Under the pieces are notes generated by a model that was not told the DNA's origin, made no database searches, and saw only the letters and a list, made by a program, of their open reading frames with translations. Position numbers and translations under genes: made by a program. From Pannonibacter sp. XCT-53 (GTDB taxonomy: Bacteria > Pseudomonadota > Alphaproteobacteria > Rhizobiales > Stappiaceae), in assembly GCF_009915765.1 (NCBI RefSeq), contig NZ_JAABLQ010000001.1:1860001-1924000 (forward strand): 64,000 nucleotides of DNA, written 5' to 3'. Below, piece by piece: positions 20,021 through 28,813 of this stretch (positions are counted from its first letter, which is position 1; each line of letters starts with the position of its first letter).

Positions 20021-23000
20021 TCGAGATGCTGGAAGCCATCCTGCGCCGTCCCAAGACGGTGTTCGTGATGATGGTGGCGCTCGTGATCGCGGGCACCATC
20101 ACCTATATCGGGATCCCCAAGGAAGACAGCCCGGACATCGACGTTCCGGTGTTCTACGTGTCCATCAGCCAGCAGGGCATCTCGCCGGAGGACGCCGAGC
20201 GCCTGCTCGTGCGGCCGATGGAGACGGAGCTGCGTGGCCTTGACGGGCTCAAGGAGCTGACGGCTGTTGCCTCCGAAGGGCACGCCGGCATCATCCTGGA
20301 GTTCGACATCTCGTTCAACAAGGACGAGGCGATGGCCGATGTCCGCGACAAGGTGGACCAGGCCAAGGCCAAGCTGCCGGCAGAAGCCGACGAGCCGACG
20401 ATCTCGGAGACCAACTTCGCGCTGGCCCCGACGATCACCGTCACCCTGTCCGGCAACGTGCCGGAGCGCACGCTCTACCAGCACGCCCGCAAGCTGAAGG
20501 ACCAGATCGAGGCGATCGACACGGTGCGCTCGGCTGATCTGTCCGGCCACCGGGACGAGCTGCTGGAGGTGCTGATCGACACGCGCAAGCTGGAATCCTA
20601 CGCGATCACCCAGCAGGAGCTGCTGAACTCCCTCACCCAGAACAACCAGCTCGTGCCGGCCGGCTTCCTCGACAGCGGCGCAGGCCGGTTCAACGTCAAG
20701 GTTCCCGGCCTGGTCCAGACGGCAGAAGACGTCTACTCGCTGCCGCTGAAGCAGTATGGCGAGGGCGTCGTCACGCTCGGCGACGTCGCCGAAATCCGCC
20801 GCACCTTCAAGGATGCCACCTCCTACACCCGCGTGAACGGCCAGCCCGCCATCGCGCTCAACGTGACCAAGCGGATCGGCACCAACGTCATCGAGAACAA
20901 CGAGGCGGTGCGCCAGGTCGTGGAAGCTGCCTCGCGCGACTGGCCGGAGACGATCCGCGTCGACTTCCTGCTGGACCAGTCGGCCAACATCTTCGAGGTG
21001 CTGGGCTCGCTCGAATCCTCGATCCTCACCGCGATCTTCCTGGTGATGGTGCTGATCGTCGGTTCGCTCGGCATCCGGTCGGCGCTGCTGGTCGGTCTCG
21101 CCATCCCGACCAGCTTCATGGTCGGCTTCCTGATCCTGGCCGGGCTCGGCTACACCGTGAACATCATGGTGATGTTCGGCCTGGTGCTGACGGTGGGCAT
21201 GCTGGTGGACGGCGCCATCGTCATGGTGGAATACGCCGACCGCAAGATCGCCGAGGGGATGGAGGATCTGGAGGCCTACATCCGGGCGGCCAAGCTGATG
21301 TTCTGGCCGATCATGTCCTCGACCGCGACGACGCTGGCGGCCTTCCTGCCGATGCTGCTGTGGCCGGGCGTGGCGGGCGAGTTCATGAGCTACCTGCCGA
21401 TCATGGTCATCATCGTCCTGACGGCGGCGACGATCACGGCAACGGTGTTCATCCCGGTGACCGGCGGCATCCTGGCGGCGGTGTCGCATTTCGTCTCGCG
21501 TCACGCGACGGTGATCCTGGCCGGTGTGTTCGGCCTGATTGCCGCGACCACGGTGGTCGAGGCGCCGCTGGTCGGTGTCGTCCTGCCCGAAGGCTTCGCC
21601 ATTCCGCTTGCGGCCGTGGCGGCCCTGGTGACCGGCACGCTGGCCTATGGCCTGCTGAAGCCGGTGGTGCGCTGGTCGCAGGCGCGGGCGGCCGAACGGG
21701 CGGTGGCCGACAAGGCCCGGGCCGAGATCCTGTCGGGCAGCTCCCGCTTCGACGTGAAGGACGTGACGGGCCTCGGTGGTGTCTATGTGCGCGGCCTGAA
21801 GTACCTCGCCGGCACGGTGACCGGAAACGTGGTGGCGCTCGGCAGCATGATGGCGCTGTGCGTCTGGATCTTCATCGGCTTTTCCAACAACAGCGCCGGT
21901 GTCGAGTTCTTCGTCGACGAGGAGCCCGACCAGGCGGTGGTGCTGATCTCCGGACGCGGCAACCTGTCGGCCGCGGAAGCGCGGGACCTGGTGGCCGGCG
22001 TGGAGCGCGAGGTGCTGCAGACCGCCGGCGTCGAGAACATCGTCACCTCGGCCTTCGCCCCCGGTGGCGGCGGCGGAGGCGGCGACGGGCTCGGCATCCA
22101 AGGCAAGCCGGCCGACGTGATCGGCGAGATCCAGATGGACCTTGCGGACTACTGCTGCCGCCGGCGCTACCAGGAGATCGCGCAGGAGATCCGCGACCGG
22201 ACGGCACCGCTTCCCGGCATCAAGGTGGAGCTGCGCAAGATCGAGGGCGGTCCGCCGACGGGCAAGGACATCCAGCTGGAAGTGCGCGCGCCGGAGTATG
22301 ACACGGTCGTCGAGACCGTGGCCCGGATCCGGGCGCACATGAACGGCATGGAGGGCCTGCTTGACCAGGAAGACGACCGGCCGCTGCCGGGCATCGAATG
22401 GCAGCTGGCCATCGACCGGGAACAGGCCGGACGCTACCAGGCCGGCATCGCCCAGGTCGGCAGCATGGTCCAGCTCGTCACCAATGGCGTGCTGATCGGC
22501 AAGTACCGGCCGAACGACAGCGAGGACGAGGTGGACATCCGTGTCCGCCTGCCGGAAGAGGAGCGCACGCTGGACCGGTTCGACGAACTGCGCCTGCAGA
22601 CGCCGCTCGGCCTCGTGCCGCTGGCCAACTTCGTCACCCGCGAACCGGCGCAGAAGGTGTCGTCGATCACCCGGCGGGACGGCCAGTATTCGATGATGCT
22701 GAAGGCCGGCGTCGACAAGCCTGCCGGCGTGCTGCCCGACGACAAGGTCCGCGAGCTGCAGACCTGGCTGGACGGGCAGAGCTGGCCGGACACGGTGACG
22801 CTGAAGTTCCGGGGCGCGGACGAGGACCAGAAGGAGTCCGGTGCGTTCCTCATGAACGCGATGATCGGCTCGCTGTTCCTGATGTTCATCATCCTGCTGA
22901 CCCAGTACAACTCGTTCTACCAGACGATCATCACGCTCATGACCGTGGTGCTGTCGGTGTTCGGCGTGCTGGCCGGCATGTGGGTCACGGGACAGAAGTT

Positions 23001-23562
23001 CTCGATCATCATGACCGGAACCGGGATCGTGGCGCTGGCCGGCATCGTGGTGAACAACGCCATCATCCTGCTCGACACCTACAACCGGTTCCGCGACGAG
23101 GACGGGATGCCGCCGCTGGACGCGATCCTCAAGACCTCGCTGCAGCGGCTGCGGCCGATCCTGCTGACGACGATCACGACGATCATCGGTCTGGTGCCGA
23201 TGGCGACCCAGCTCAACCTGGACTTCGTCAACCAGGTGACCGCGTTTGGCGGCATCACCTCGGTGTGGTGGGTGCAGCTGTCGACGGCAGTGATCTTCGG
23301 TCTCGGCTTCTCGACCCTGCTGACGCTGGTGATGGTGCCGGTGCTGATCGCGATGCCGTCGACCTGGGGGCAGACGCTCAGCCGGTTCCGCGGCAAGAGG
23401 GGCGATGCGGAGGCTGGCGGCCCGCCGGCCAATGCCGCGCCCGAGCCGGCGACCGCCCTCGCGGCGGCCGCAATGCCCGCACCGGTCGCCCCGGTGGTGC
23501 CGCTGCCGGCGCGCAAGGAGCCCCCTGCCCCGCCGGTGGCCCTGCCGCACGCGGCCGAGTGA
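20017..23562 (+). CDS. RND efflux transporter permease, enlarged
   Basis: An inner-membrane proton-driven pump of 1181 residues, longer than the usual 1020-1060. It has the standard AcrB-type plan: TM1 at the start, porter loops, the TM4 region GMLVDGAIVMVEYADR with the proton-relay Asp, and a second half with TGTGIVALAGIVVNNAIILLD. The extra length comes from about 65 hydrophobic residues between TM6 and TM7 (about 489-556, two probable helices) and an Ala/Pro-rich tail. A seven-glycine run near residue 685 and Cys-Cys near residue 712 are also unusual. No outer-membrane factor gene is adjacent. Confidence 0.93.
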   Translation: MIEMLEAILRRPKTVFVMMVALVIAGTITYIGIPKEDSPDIDVPVFYVSISQQGISPEDAERLLVRPMETELRGLDGLKELTAVASEGHAGIILEFDISFNKDEAMADVRDKVDQAKAKLPAEADEPTISETNFALAPTITVTLSGNVPERTLYQHARKLKDQIEAIDTVRSADLSGHRDELLEVLIDTRKLESYAITQQELLNSLTQNNQLVPAGFLDSGAGRFNVKVPGLVQTAEDVYSLPLKQYGEGVVTLGDVAEIRRTFKDATSYTRVNGQPAIALNVTKRIGTNVIENNEAVRQVVEAASRDWPETIRVDFLLDQSANIFEVLGSLESSILTAIFLVMVLIVGSLGIRSALLVGLAIPTSFMVGFLILAGLGYTVNIMVMFGLVLTVGMLVDGAIVMVEYADRKIAEGMEDLEAYIRAAKLMFWPIMSSTATTLAAFLPMLLWPGVAGEFMSYLPIMVIIVLTAATITATVFIPVTGGILAAVSHFVSRHATVILAGVFGLIAATTVVEAPLVGVVLPEGFAIPLAAVAALVTGTLAYGLLKPVVRWSQARAAERAVADKARAEILSGSSRFDVKDVTGLGGVYVRGLKYLAGTVTGNVVALGSMMALCVWIFIGFSNNSAGVEFFVDEEPDQAVVLISGRGNLSAAEARDLVAGVEREVLQTAGVENIVTSAFAPGGGGGGGDGLGIQGKPADVIGEIQMDLADYCCRRRYQEIAQEIRDRTAPLPGIKVELRKIEGGPPTGKDIQLEVRAPEYDTVVETVARIRAHMNGMEGLLDQEDDRPLPGIEWQLAIDREQAGRYQAGIAQVGSMVQLVTNGVLIGKYRPNDSEDEVDIRVRLPEEERTLDRFDELRLQTPLGLVPLANFVTREPAQKVSSITRRDGQYSMMLKAGVDKPAGVLPDDKVRELQTWLDGQSWPDTVTLKFRGADEDQKESGAFLMNAMIGSLFLMFIILLTQYNSFYQTIITLMTVVLSVFGVLAGMWVTGQKFSIIMTGTGIVALAGIVVNNAIILLDTYNRFRDEDGMPPLDAILKTSLQRLRPILLTTITTIIGLVPMATQLNLDFVNQVTAFGGITSVWWVQLSTAVIFGLGFSTLLTLVMVPVLIAMPSTWGQTLSRFRGKRGDAEAGGPPANAAPEPATALAAAAMPAPVAPVVPLPARKEPPAPPVALPHAAE

Positions 23563-23576
23563 TCGCGCGACACGAC

Positions 23577-23613
23577 AAAAAACACCGCCGGAGCGATCCG
23601 GCGGTGTTTTTGT
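23577..23613 (+). terminator. Rho-independent terminator of the RND operon
   Basis: A 15-base stem (AAAAACACCGCCGGA with TCCGGCGGTGTTTTT), a GCGA loop and a following T-run, 15 bases after the permease stop. The A-rich 5' arm means it could also stop pssA transcripts arriving on the other strand. Confidence 0.92.
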
Positions 23614-23641
23614 TTGGGCGATGATGTTGCGAGACGCGCGG

Positions 23642-24580
23642 TCAGTCCGGCTTGCGATCCACAGTCGGGTCGGGCTGGACGTCATCGGTCAGCGTGTCGT
23701 CCCTGCCCCCCACTTCTTCGTCGTCCTCATCCTCGTCCGGTGAATGCGCGAGCGGCGGGCGCACGCCGGCGGCATCGGCGCGGGCATGGGCCCGGTAGCT
23801 GCGCAGCGCGAAGGGAATGGACGCGAGATAGGCGAGCGTTGCGATGGCCAGCATCTCGTAGGGATAGCTGACCGTGAGCGCGACCAGCAGCACCGCCAGC
23901 ACGAACAGCGGCAGCACCAGGTCGCGGCGCACCCGGGTGCCCACCTTCTTGCCGGAATAGGTCGGCAGGCGGCTGATCATCAGGAAGCCGATGCAGACCG
24001 TGTAAAGGGCAACGGGCGGGGCGAGTTCCGGCCAGTGCGGCAGGACGCCGAGAAACTCCAGATAGATCGGCATCAGCACCGTGAGCGCGCCGGCCGGAGC
24101 CGGAACGCCGGTGAAGAAATGCACCGACCAGGCCGGCTTGTCGGGGTCATCCAGCGCCGCGTTGAAACGGGCGAGGCGCAGGGCGGCGCAGATCGCGTAG
24201 GCGAGCGCCGCGATCCAGCCGAGCGACCGCGCCTCGTCGAGCAGCCAGACATAGAGCATCAGCGCCGGCGTGACGCCGAAATTGACGAAATCGGCCAGCG
24301 AATCCAGCTCGGCCCCGAATTTCGAGGTGCCCTTGAGCAGACGGGCGACGCGGCCGTCCAGCGCATCGAGCACGGCCGCCAGCAGGACGGCGCCGACCGC
24401 GAATTCCCACCGCCCTTCCAGCGCCATGCGGATGCCGGTCAGACCCGAGCACAGCGCCAGCAGCGTCACCAGATTGGGCAGGATGAGGCGCAGCGGCACC
24501 TTGGCGAAGCGGCTGCGGCGGCGGCCGGGGCTGCCGTCGTCACCCGGATCGAAGCTGGCAAAGGGCGGTGTCACGCTCAT
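23642..24580 (-). CDS. pssA: CDP-diacylglycerol-serine O-phosphatidyltransferase (PssA)
   Basis: An integral-membrane CDP-alcohol phosphatidyltransferase of 312 residues making phosphatidylserine. The family motif D-G-x2-A-R-x8-G-x3-D-x3-D is present as LDALDGRVARLL...FGAELDSLAD near residues 92-116, with several helices after it. The C-terminal 50 residues are acidic and disordered. It lies 30 bases downstream of psd, so phosphatidylserine synthesis and decarboxylation are co-expressed. Confidence 0.94.
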   Translation of the reverse strand: MSVTPPFASFDPGDDGSPGRRRSRFAKVPLRLILPNLVTLLALCSGLTGIRMALEGRWEFAVGAVLLAAVLDALDGRVARLLKGTSKFGAELDSLADFVNFGVTPALMLYVWLLDEARSLGWIAALAYAICAALRLARFNAALDDPDKPAWSVHFFTGVPAPAGALTVLMPIYLEFLGVLPHWPELAPPVALYTVCIGFLMISRLPTYSGKKVGTRVRRDLVLPLFVLAVLLVALTVSYPYEMLAIATLAYLASIPFALRSYRAHARADAAGVRPPLAHSPDEDEDDEEVGGRDDTLTDDVQPDPTVDRKPD

Positions 24581-24610
24581 GCCTTCCGTGCTCCCTGTCC
24601 TTGTCGCGCC

Positions 24611-25315
24611 TCAGTTGACCCGCGTCAGCGGCTGGCCGGAGCCCGGGGCGGCCGAGAGATCGGCCAGCACGGTCTCACCCGCAATCATGGTCTGGCCGAG
24701 CGCCACCTTCGGCACGGTGCCCATGGGCATGTAGATGTCGAGGCGCGAGCCGAACCGGATCAGGCCGAAGCGCTCGCCGGCGTTGATGGTCTCGCCCTCC
24801 CGCACGAAGCAGACGATGCGGCGGGCAACGAGGCCCGCGATCTGCACCACGCCGATGCGCACGTCGCCGTGCTCGATGACGAGGCCGTTGCGCTCGTTGT
24901 CCTCGGAGGCCTTGTCGAGCTCGGCATTGATGAACTTGCCGGGCTTGTAGGCAACCCGGGCGATGCGGCCGCTCACCGGGGCGCGGTTCACGTGGCAGTT
25001 GAAGACGTTCATGAACACGGAGATGCGCATCATCGGCTCGGCGCCGAGATCCAGCTCGGCCGGCGGCCGGCAGGGGCCGACCTGGCTGACGATGCCGTCG
25101 GCGGGCGAGATCACCAGCCCGTCCTGCACCGGCGTGACGCGCTGCGGATCGCGGAAGAAGTAGCAGACCCAGCCGGTGAGGAAGAGACCGATCCAGAACA
25201 GCGGCTCGACGAACCAGCCGATGATCAGCGTGGCGGCAAGCGCGATGGCGATGAAGGGCCAGCCCTCGCGGTGGATCGGCACGAAGGCCTTGGTGACGGA
25301 ATCGACAAGCGACAT
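24611..25315 (-). CDS. psd: Phosphatidylserine decarboxylase proenzyme (Psd)
   Basis: A 234-residue decarboxylase of the short, archaeal-like class that makes phosphatidylethanolamine. The self-cleavage site that forms the pyruvoyl group is the GS pair in [13 protein letters not shown], about residue 188. Two hydrophobic helices near the N-terminus (about residues 18-55) anchor it in the membrane. I chose the ATG at 25315, giving the family start [11 protein letters not shown]; upstream codons are not family-like. Confidence 0.94.
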   Translation of the reverse strand: MSLVDSVTKAFVPIHREGWPFIAIALAATLIIGWFVEPLFWIGLFLTGWVCYFFRDPQRVTPVQDGLVISPADGIVSQVGPCRPPAELDLGAEPMMRISVFMNVFNCHVNRAPVSGRIARVAYKPGKFINAELDKASEDNERNGLVIEHGDVRIGVVQIAGLVARRIVCFVREGETINAGERFGLIRFGSRLDIYMPMGTVPKVALGQTMIAGETVLADLSAAPGSGQPLTRVN

Positions 25316-25509
25316 GGAATGGGTCCGTGGTTCTGGTGTCCTGACCGGCGCCGGGGCGTCCGGTGGCGGAGATCGTGTCCGACTTCTAGTGCCTTTGCGG
25401 CCGGAGTTGAACCGGAAAAAGCCGGGCTGCGGCACCGGGCCCGATGATCGGCCTGCCGGCCGCTCCGACCTGGCGTCGCGCCGCTTGCAAGCGTGCGCGC
25501 GGGCCGGTC

Positions 25510-25950
25510 TCAGCGCTGGATGCGTGTCGAGAGGATGATGGAGGACAGCGTCCGCTCCACCCCCTCCAGCGCGCCGATGCGGTCGATCAGGTGGTCGAGC
25601 TCGGCGATGGAGGCGGCGGAGACGATGGCGATGAGGTCATAGGTGCCGCTGACCGAGTGCAGCGTGCGCACCTCGGGAATGCCGTTCAGCTCCGCCGTGA
25701 CGCGCGGCAGGGACTTCGGCGCCAGCGTGATCAGCACATGCGCCTTGACGAAGCCGCCGCGGTACTCGTCCGACAGGCGCACGCCATAGCCGGTGATGAC
25801 CCCTTCCCGCTCCAGCCGCTCCAGCCGCGCCTGCACCGTGGTGCGCGACAGGCCGAGCCGGCGCGCCAGTGTCGCCGTGGGCATGCGCGCATTCTGGCCA
25901 AGGAGATCGAGAAGCGCGCGGTCTGCGTCCGTGATCGTCACCGTGGTCAT
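25510..25950 (-). CDS. Lrp/AsnC-family transcriptional regulator
   Basis: 146 residues with an N-terminal HTH (about residues 20-45, [20 protein letters not shown]) and a C-terminal RAM (effector and oligomerisation) domain. It is divergent from a lysine/saccharopine-dehydrogenase family gene. Local Lrp-type regulators commonly control a neighbouring amino-acid catabolic gene in response to its substrate. The shared intergenic region carries three ATGAC/GTCAT elements that may be its operators. Confidence 0.92.
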   Translation of the reverse strand: MTTVTITDADRALLDLLGQNARMPTATLARRLGLSRTTVQARLERLEREGVITGYGVRLSDEYRGGFVKAHVLITLAPKSLPRVTAELNGIPEVRTLHSVSGTYDLIAIVSAASIAELDHLIDRIGALEGVERTLSSIILSTRIQR

Positions 25951-25975
25951 GTCGATTTTGCTCCCTCGCTGTCAC

Positions 25976-26018
25976 TATGACCAATCAGCTCGTCATATCG
26001 CCCAAATCTGAGCGTCAT
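25976..26018. promoter_or_regulatory. Possible Lrp operator array
   Basis: TATGAC (25976-25981) and GTCATA (25992-25997) form a perfect inverted repeat with a 10-base spacer. A further GTCAT follows at 26014-26018, 22 bases (two helical turns) after the second. Regularly spaced half-sites are expected for Lrp-type octamers. Confidence 0.45.
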
Positions 26019-26092
26019 TATGCCCGTTTCAACGCTGTGAATCGACCAGTGTTTCGCGCATCCTGACCGGAAACGATCCTGGAGGGGACAGC

Positions 26093-27196
26093 ATGAAGCA
26101 TGTAGCCGTCATCGGGGCCGGCAAGATCGGCTCCACCATCACCCGCATCCTGGCTGCGACGGGCGACTATCAGGTCACGGTGATCGACCGCACACCGGCC
26201 GATCTGGCACAGCTCGATGCGCACAAGGCGGTGACCCCCGTGGCCCTCGACATTGCCGACGGGGCGGGACTGACCGAGGTCCTGCGGGGCAAGTTCGCGG
26301 TGCTGTCGGCAGCGCCGTTCCACCTGACCGTCAGCATCGCCAGGGCCGCGGCGGCGGCGGGCGTGCATTACATGGACCTGACCGAGGACGTGGAGTCCAC
26401 CCGGCAGGTGAAGGAGATCGCGGCGACGGCCTCGACCGCCTTCATTCCGCAGTGCGGGCTCGCGCCCGGCTTCATCTCCATCGTGGCGCATGATCTCGCC
26501 CGCCATTTCGACAGTCTCGAAGCGGTGCGGATGCGGGTGGGCGCCCTGCCCCAGTATCCCTCCAACGCGCTCAACTACAACCTGACCTGGAGCACGGACG
26601 GGGTCATCAACGAATACATCGAACCCTGCGAGGCCATCGTCGAAGGCAACCTGATCGAGGTGCCGGCGCTGGAGGAACGCGAGGAATTCGCCCTCGATGG
26701 CGTCGCCTACGAGGCCTTCAACACCTCCGGCGGCCTCGGCACCCTGTGCGAGACGCTGAAGGGCAAGGTGCGGACGCTCAACTACAAGACCATCCGCTAT
26801 CCGGGACACGCGTCGATCATGAAGGCGCTGCTGAATGACCTTGGCCTTAGGCATCGCCGCGAGGTGCTGAAGGACATCCTGGAGAACGCCCTGCCGACGA
26901 CGACGCAGGACGTGGTGATCGTGTTCGTCACCGTCAGCGGCCGCCAGAACGGCCGGCTGGTGCAGGAAACCTACGCCAACAAGATCTACAGCGGCGTGGT
27001 GGCCGGCAAGCTGCTGAGCGCCATCCAGATCACCACCGCCAGCGGCATCTGCGCCGTGCTCGACATGCTGGCCGACGGCGCGCTGCCGTCGTCCGGCTTC
27101 ATCCGGCAGGAGGACATCCCGCTGGAGCGCTTCCTCGCCAACCGCTTCGGCAGCGCCTATGCGCAGAGCGAGGCCGGCCAGCGCAAGGCGGGCTGA
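26093..27196 (+). CDS. Saccharopine dehydrogenase-family oxidoreductase, possibly lysine 6-dehydrogenase
   Basis: 367 residues with a Rossmann nucleotide-binding start (VAVIGAGKIGSTITRILAAT) and the saccharopine dehydrogenase C-terminal fold. Length and sequence style resemble lysine 6-dehydrogenases known from Agrobacterium and Geobacillus, which deaminate lysine to allysine. A related carboxynorspermidine/saccharopine reductase role cannot be excluded. It is divergent from the Lrp-type gene, consistent with amino-acid-induced expression. A GGAGGGG ribosome site precedes the ATG. Confidence 0.82.
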   Translation: MKHVAVIGAGKIGSTITRILAATGDYQVTVIDRTPADLAQLDAHKAVTPVALDIADGAGLTEVLRGKFAVLSAAPFHLTVSIARAAAAAGVHYMDLTEDVESTRQVKEIAATASTAFIPQCGLAPGFISIVAHDLARHFDSLEAVRMRVGALPQYPSNALNYNLTWSTDGVINEYIEPCEAIVEGNLIEVPALEEREEFALDGVAYEAFNTSGGLGTLCETLKGKVRTLNYKTIRYPGHASIMKALLNDLGLRHRREVLKDILENALPTTTQDVVIVFVTVSGRQNGRLVQETYANKIYSGVVAGKLLSAIQITTASGICAVLDMLADGALPSSGFIRQEDIPLERFLANRFGSAYAQSEAGQRKAG

Positions 27197-27243
27197 GGGA
27201 CAGGCTGGCTGAGGGGCGGGCTGGCTGAGGGGCAGGCGGGCTG
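27191..27243. repeat. 16-base tandem repeat, about 3.3 copies
   Basis: Three imperfect 16-base units beginning GGCTGAGGG (27191, 27207, 27223) and a partial fourth, overlapping the stop of the dehydrogenase gene. The first unit encodes its last codons, so slippage could alter the C-terminus. Confidence 0.8.
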
Positions 27244-27290
27244 CGCGGGAGGGGGGCCGGCACGTCCCCCGCCCCGCATATCCGGCCGCC

Positions 27291-27320
27291 GCCCCGTCTC
27301 GCCCCGTCTCGCCCCGTCTC
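27291..27320. repeat. 10-base tandem repeat, 3 copies
   Basis: Three exact copies of GCCCCGTCTC in the spacer between the dehydrogenase and the SbtA-like gene. This is simple-sequence slippage; no function is visible. Confidence 0.85.
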
Positions 27321-27355
27321 GCCACGGCCCTGCCGGTCCGCAAGGGGCCGGCGGT

Positions 27356-28336
27356 CTAGCCGAGCAGGCCCTGCCAGAAGGCGGCGATGGCATAGACGAT
27401 CGGGATCCCGAGGATGAGCATGAAGGGGAAGGTCACGCCCAGCGACGAGGTGAGGTAGATCGACGGGTTTGCCTCCGGGAACGTGGCCCGCACCGCCGCC
27501 GGCGCGTCGATGTAGGAGGCCGAGGCGGCAACAGCGCCCAGCACCGCAGACGACCCGAGGTCCAGACCCGCGAGCGTGGCCACGCAGGTCGCCAGCGTCC
27601 CGTTCACCATCGGCACACCGATGGCAAAGCCGAGGATGCGGGGGCCAAGGCGCGCAAAGTCGCGGAGCTGTGCGGCGGCGGCCATGCCCATTTCGAGCAG
27701 GAACAGGACGAGCACCCCGCGGAACAGGTCGACGAAGAAGGGCTCGATCCGCTCGAAGTTGGTGTCGCCGATGGCCCAGCCGATGAAGAGGCCGCCGCCC
27801 AGAAGGACGATGCCGCGCCCGCGCAGCGTCTCCTGCAGGATCGCGCCAAGCGACCCTGTGACCGCGCCGTCGCGGCTGAGGGCAAGACGTCCGTAGAACA
27901 GCGCGACCAGCATGCCCAGTTCCATGATGGCGACCAGAGCGGTCACATAGGCATCCATCGGCGTGCCCTGGGCCTCGGCATAGGAGCGCGAGACCACGAA
28001 GGTGACGGACGAGACCGAGCCGTAAAGCGCCGCGATCCCGGCCGCATTGCGGATATCAAGGCCGATCAGCCAGCGCGCCGTGAGATAGGCGAGACCAGGA
28101 AGCGCCAGAACCAGGACCAGCGTGACGCCAAGCCCGGCGGCAATGTCGGCGAAGGCGACCTTGGCCAGCTCCTGCCCGCCTTGCAGCCCGATCGAGAACA
28201 GAAGGAAGACCGAGAAGATCTTCATCACGGGCTCGGGGATCTCGAGGTCGGACTTGATCAGCCGCGCAAGGACCCCGAGCAGGAAGGCCAGGGTGATGGG
28301 GGATACGAGATTTTCCAGAAGAATGTCGCCGCTCAT
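27356..28336 (-). CDS. SbtA-like sodium-dependent bicarbonate transporter family permease
   Basis: A membrane protein of 326 residues with about ten helices in two inverted halves, matching the SbtA/DUF897 family. Recognisable blocks are SPITLAFLLGVLA at the start, FSIGLQGGQELA near residue 50 and GSVSSVTFVVSR near residue 110. Cyanobacterial SbtA imports bicarbonate with sodium; substrates of proteobacterial members are poorly known. No SbtB-type PII gene lies beside it. I chose the ATG at 28336, matching the family start. Confidence 0.85.
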   Translation of the reverse strand: MSGDILLENLVSPITLAFLLGVLARLIKSDLEIPEPVMKIFSVFLLFSIGLQGGQELAKVAFADIAAGLGVTLVLVLALPGLAYLTARWLIGLDIRNAAGIAALYGSVSSVTFVVSRSYAEAQGTPMDAYVTALVAIMELGMLVALFYGRLALSRDGAVTGSLGAILQETLRGRGIVLLGGGLFIGWAIGDTNFERIEPFFVDLFRGVLVLFLLEMGMAAAAQLRDFARLGPRILGFAIGVPMVNGTLATCVATLAGLDLGSSAVLGAVAASASYIDAPAAVRATFPEANPSIYLTSSLGVTFPFMLILGIPIVYAIAAFWQGLLG

Positions 28337-28813
28337 GCTGGCCGCTCCGCAACAGTGTGCCACGACAGCCGCGGCGGCCCACAAGGTAGCCAGACGCCTG
28401 AGAAAGAAAAATAGAAAGAAATCGAAAAATCGTTCGCTTTGATCGAATGATCGTGCCAGCAGGACCTCTGGCGCCTCCTCGGCTGCGCGATGGCCGCCTC
28501 ACGTCCTGCCCGTCGTCGGCGAGATCCCGAAGCGGCGGCACAGCGCGGGACCGTTCGCTCCCTCGGCCCAGGCCGGTCTCACGACCCCACCTCTCTCCGC
28601 CATCCGGGACACCTCGCGGAACGGGATTCGACAGCCTCCTTCCAGACTGTCGAAACTGTCCACCATCTCCCCGAACGCCTGTCCACTCTGTCCCAAGTCC
28701 ATACAGGGGGGCCAAGGGTCGGGCGAGACCGTTGGCTCGACGCAGGTCGGGTTGAAGGCGGGAAGCTGACGCCGGACGGGTCGAAAACCGGGGAGACTGT
28801 CCAGCGCCTGCCC
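28337..28813. other. Intergenic region, SbtA-like gene to atm1
   Basis: About 480 bases with no supported gene. Next to the SbtA-like gene is an A/T-richer patch (28395-28450) with a near-perfect inverted repeat at 28429-28451 (ATCGTTCG and CGAATGAT around CTTTGAT), a possible operator for that gene. The rest (28460-28813) is GC-rich with nothing recognisable. Confidence 0.45.

Noticed and set aside
19960..23685. Open frame of about 1240 codons on the minus strand opposite the RND permease
   Set aside because: It is antisense to a gene with clear RND motifs. Its translation is His/Arg/Gln/Asp-rich low-complexity sequence, the usual result of high-GC third positions, and it has no domain.
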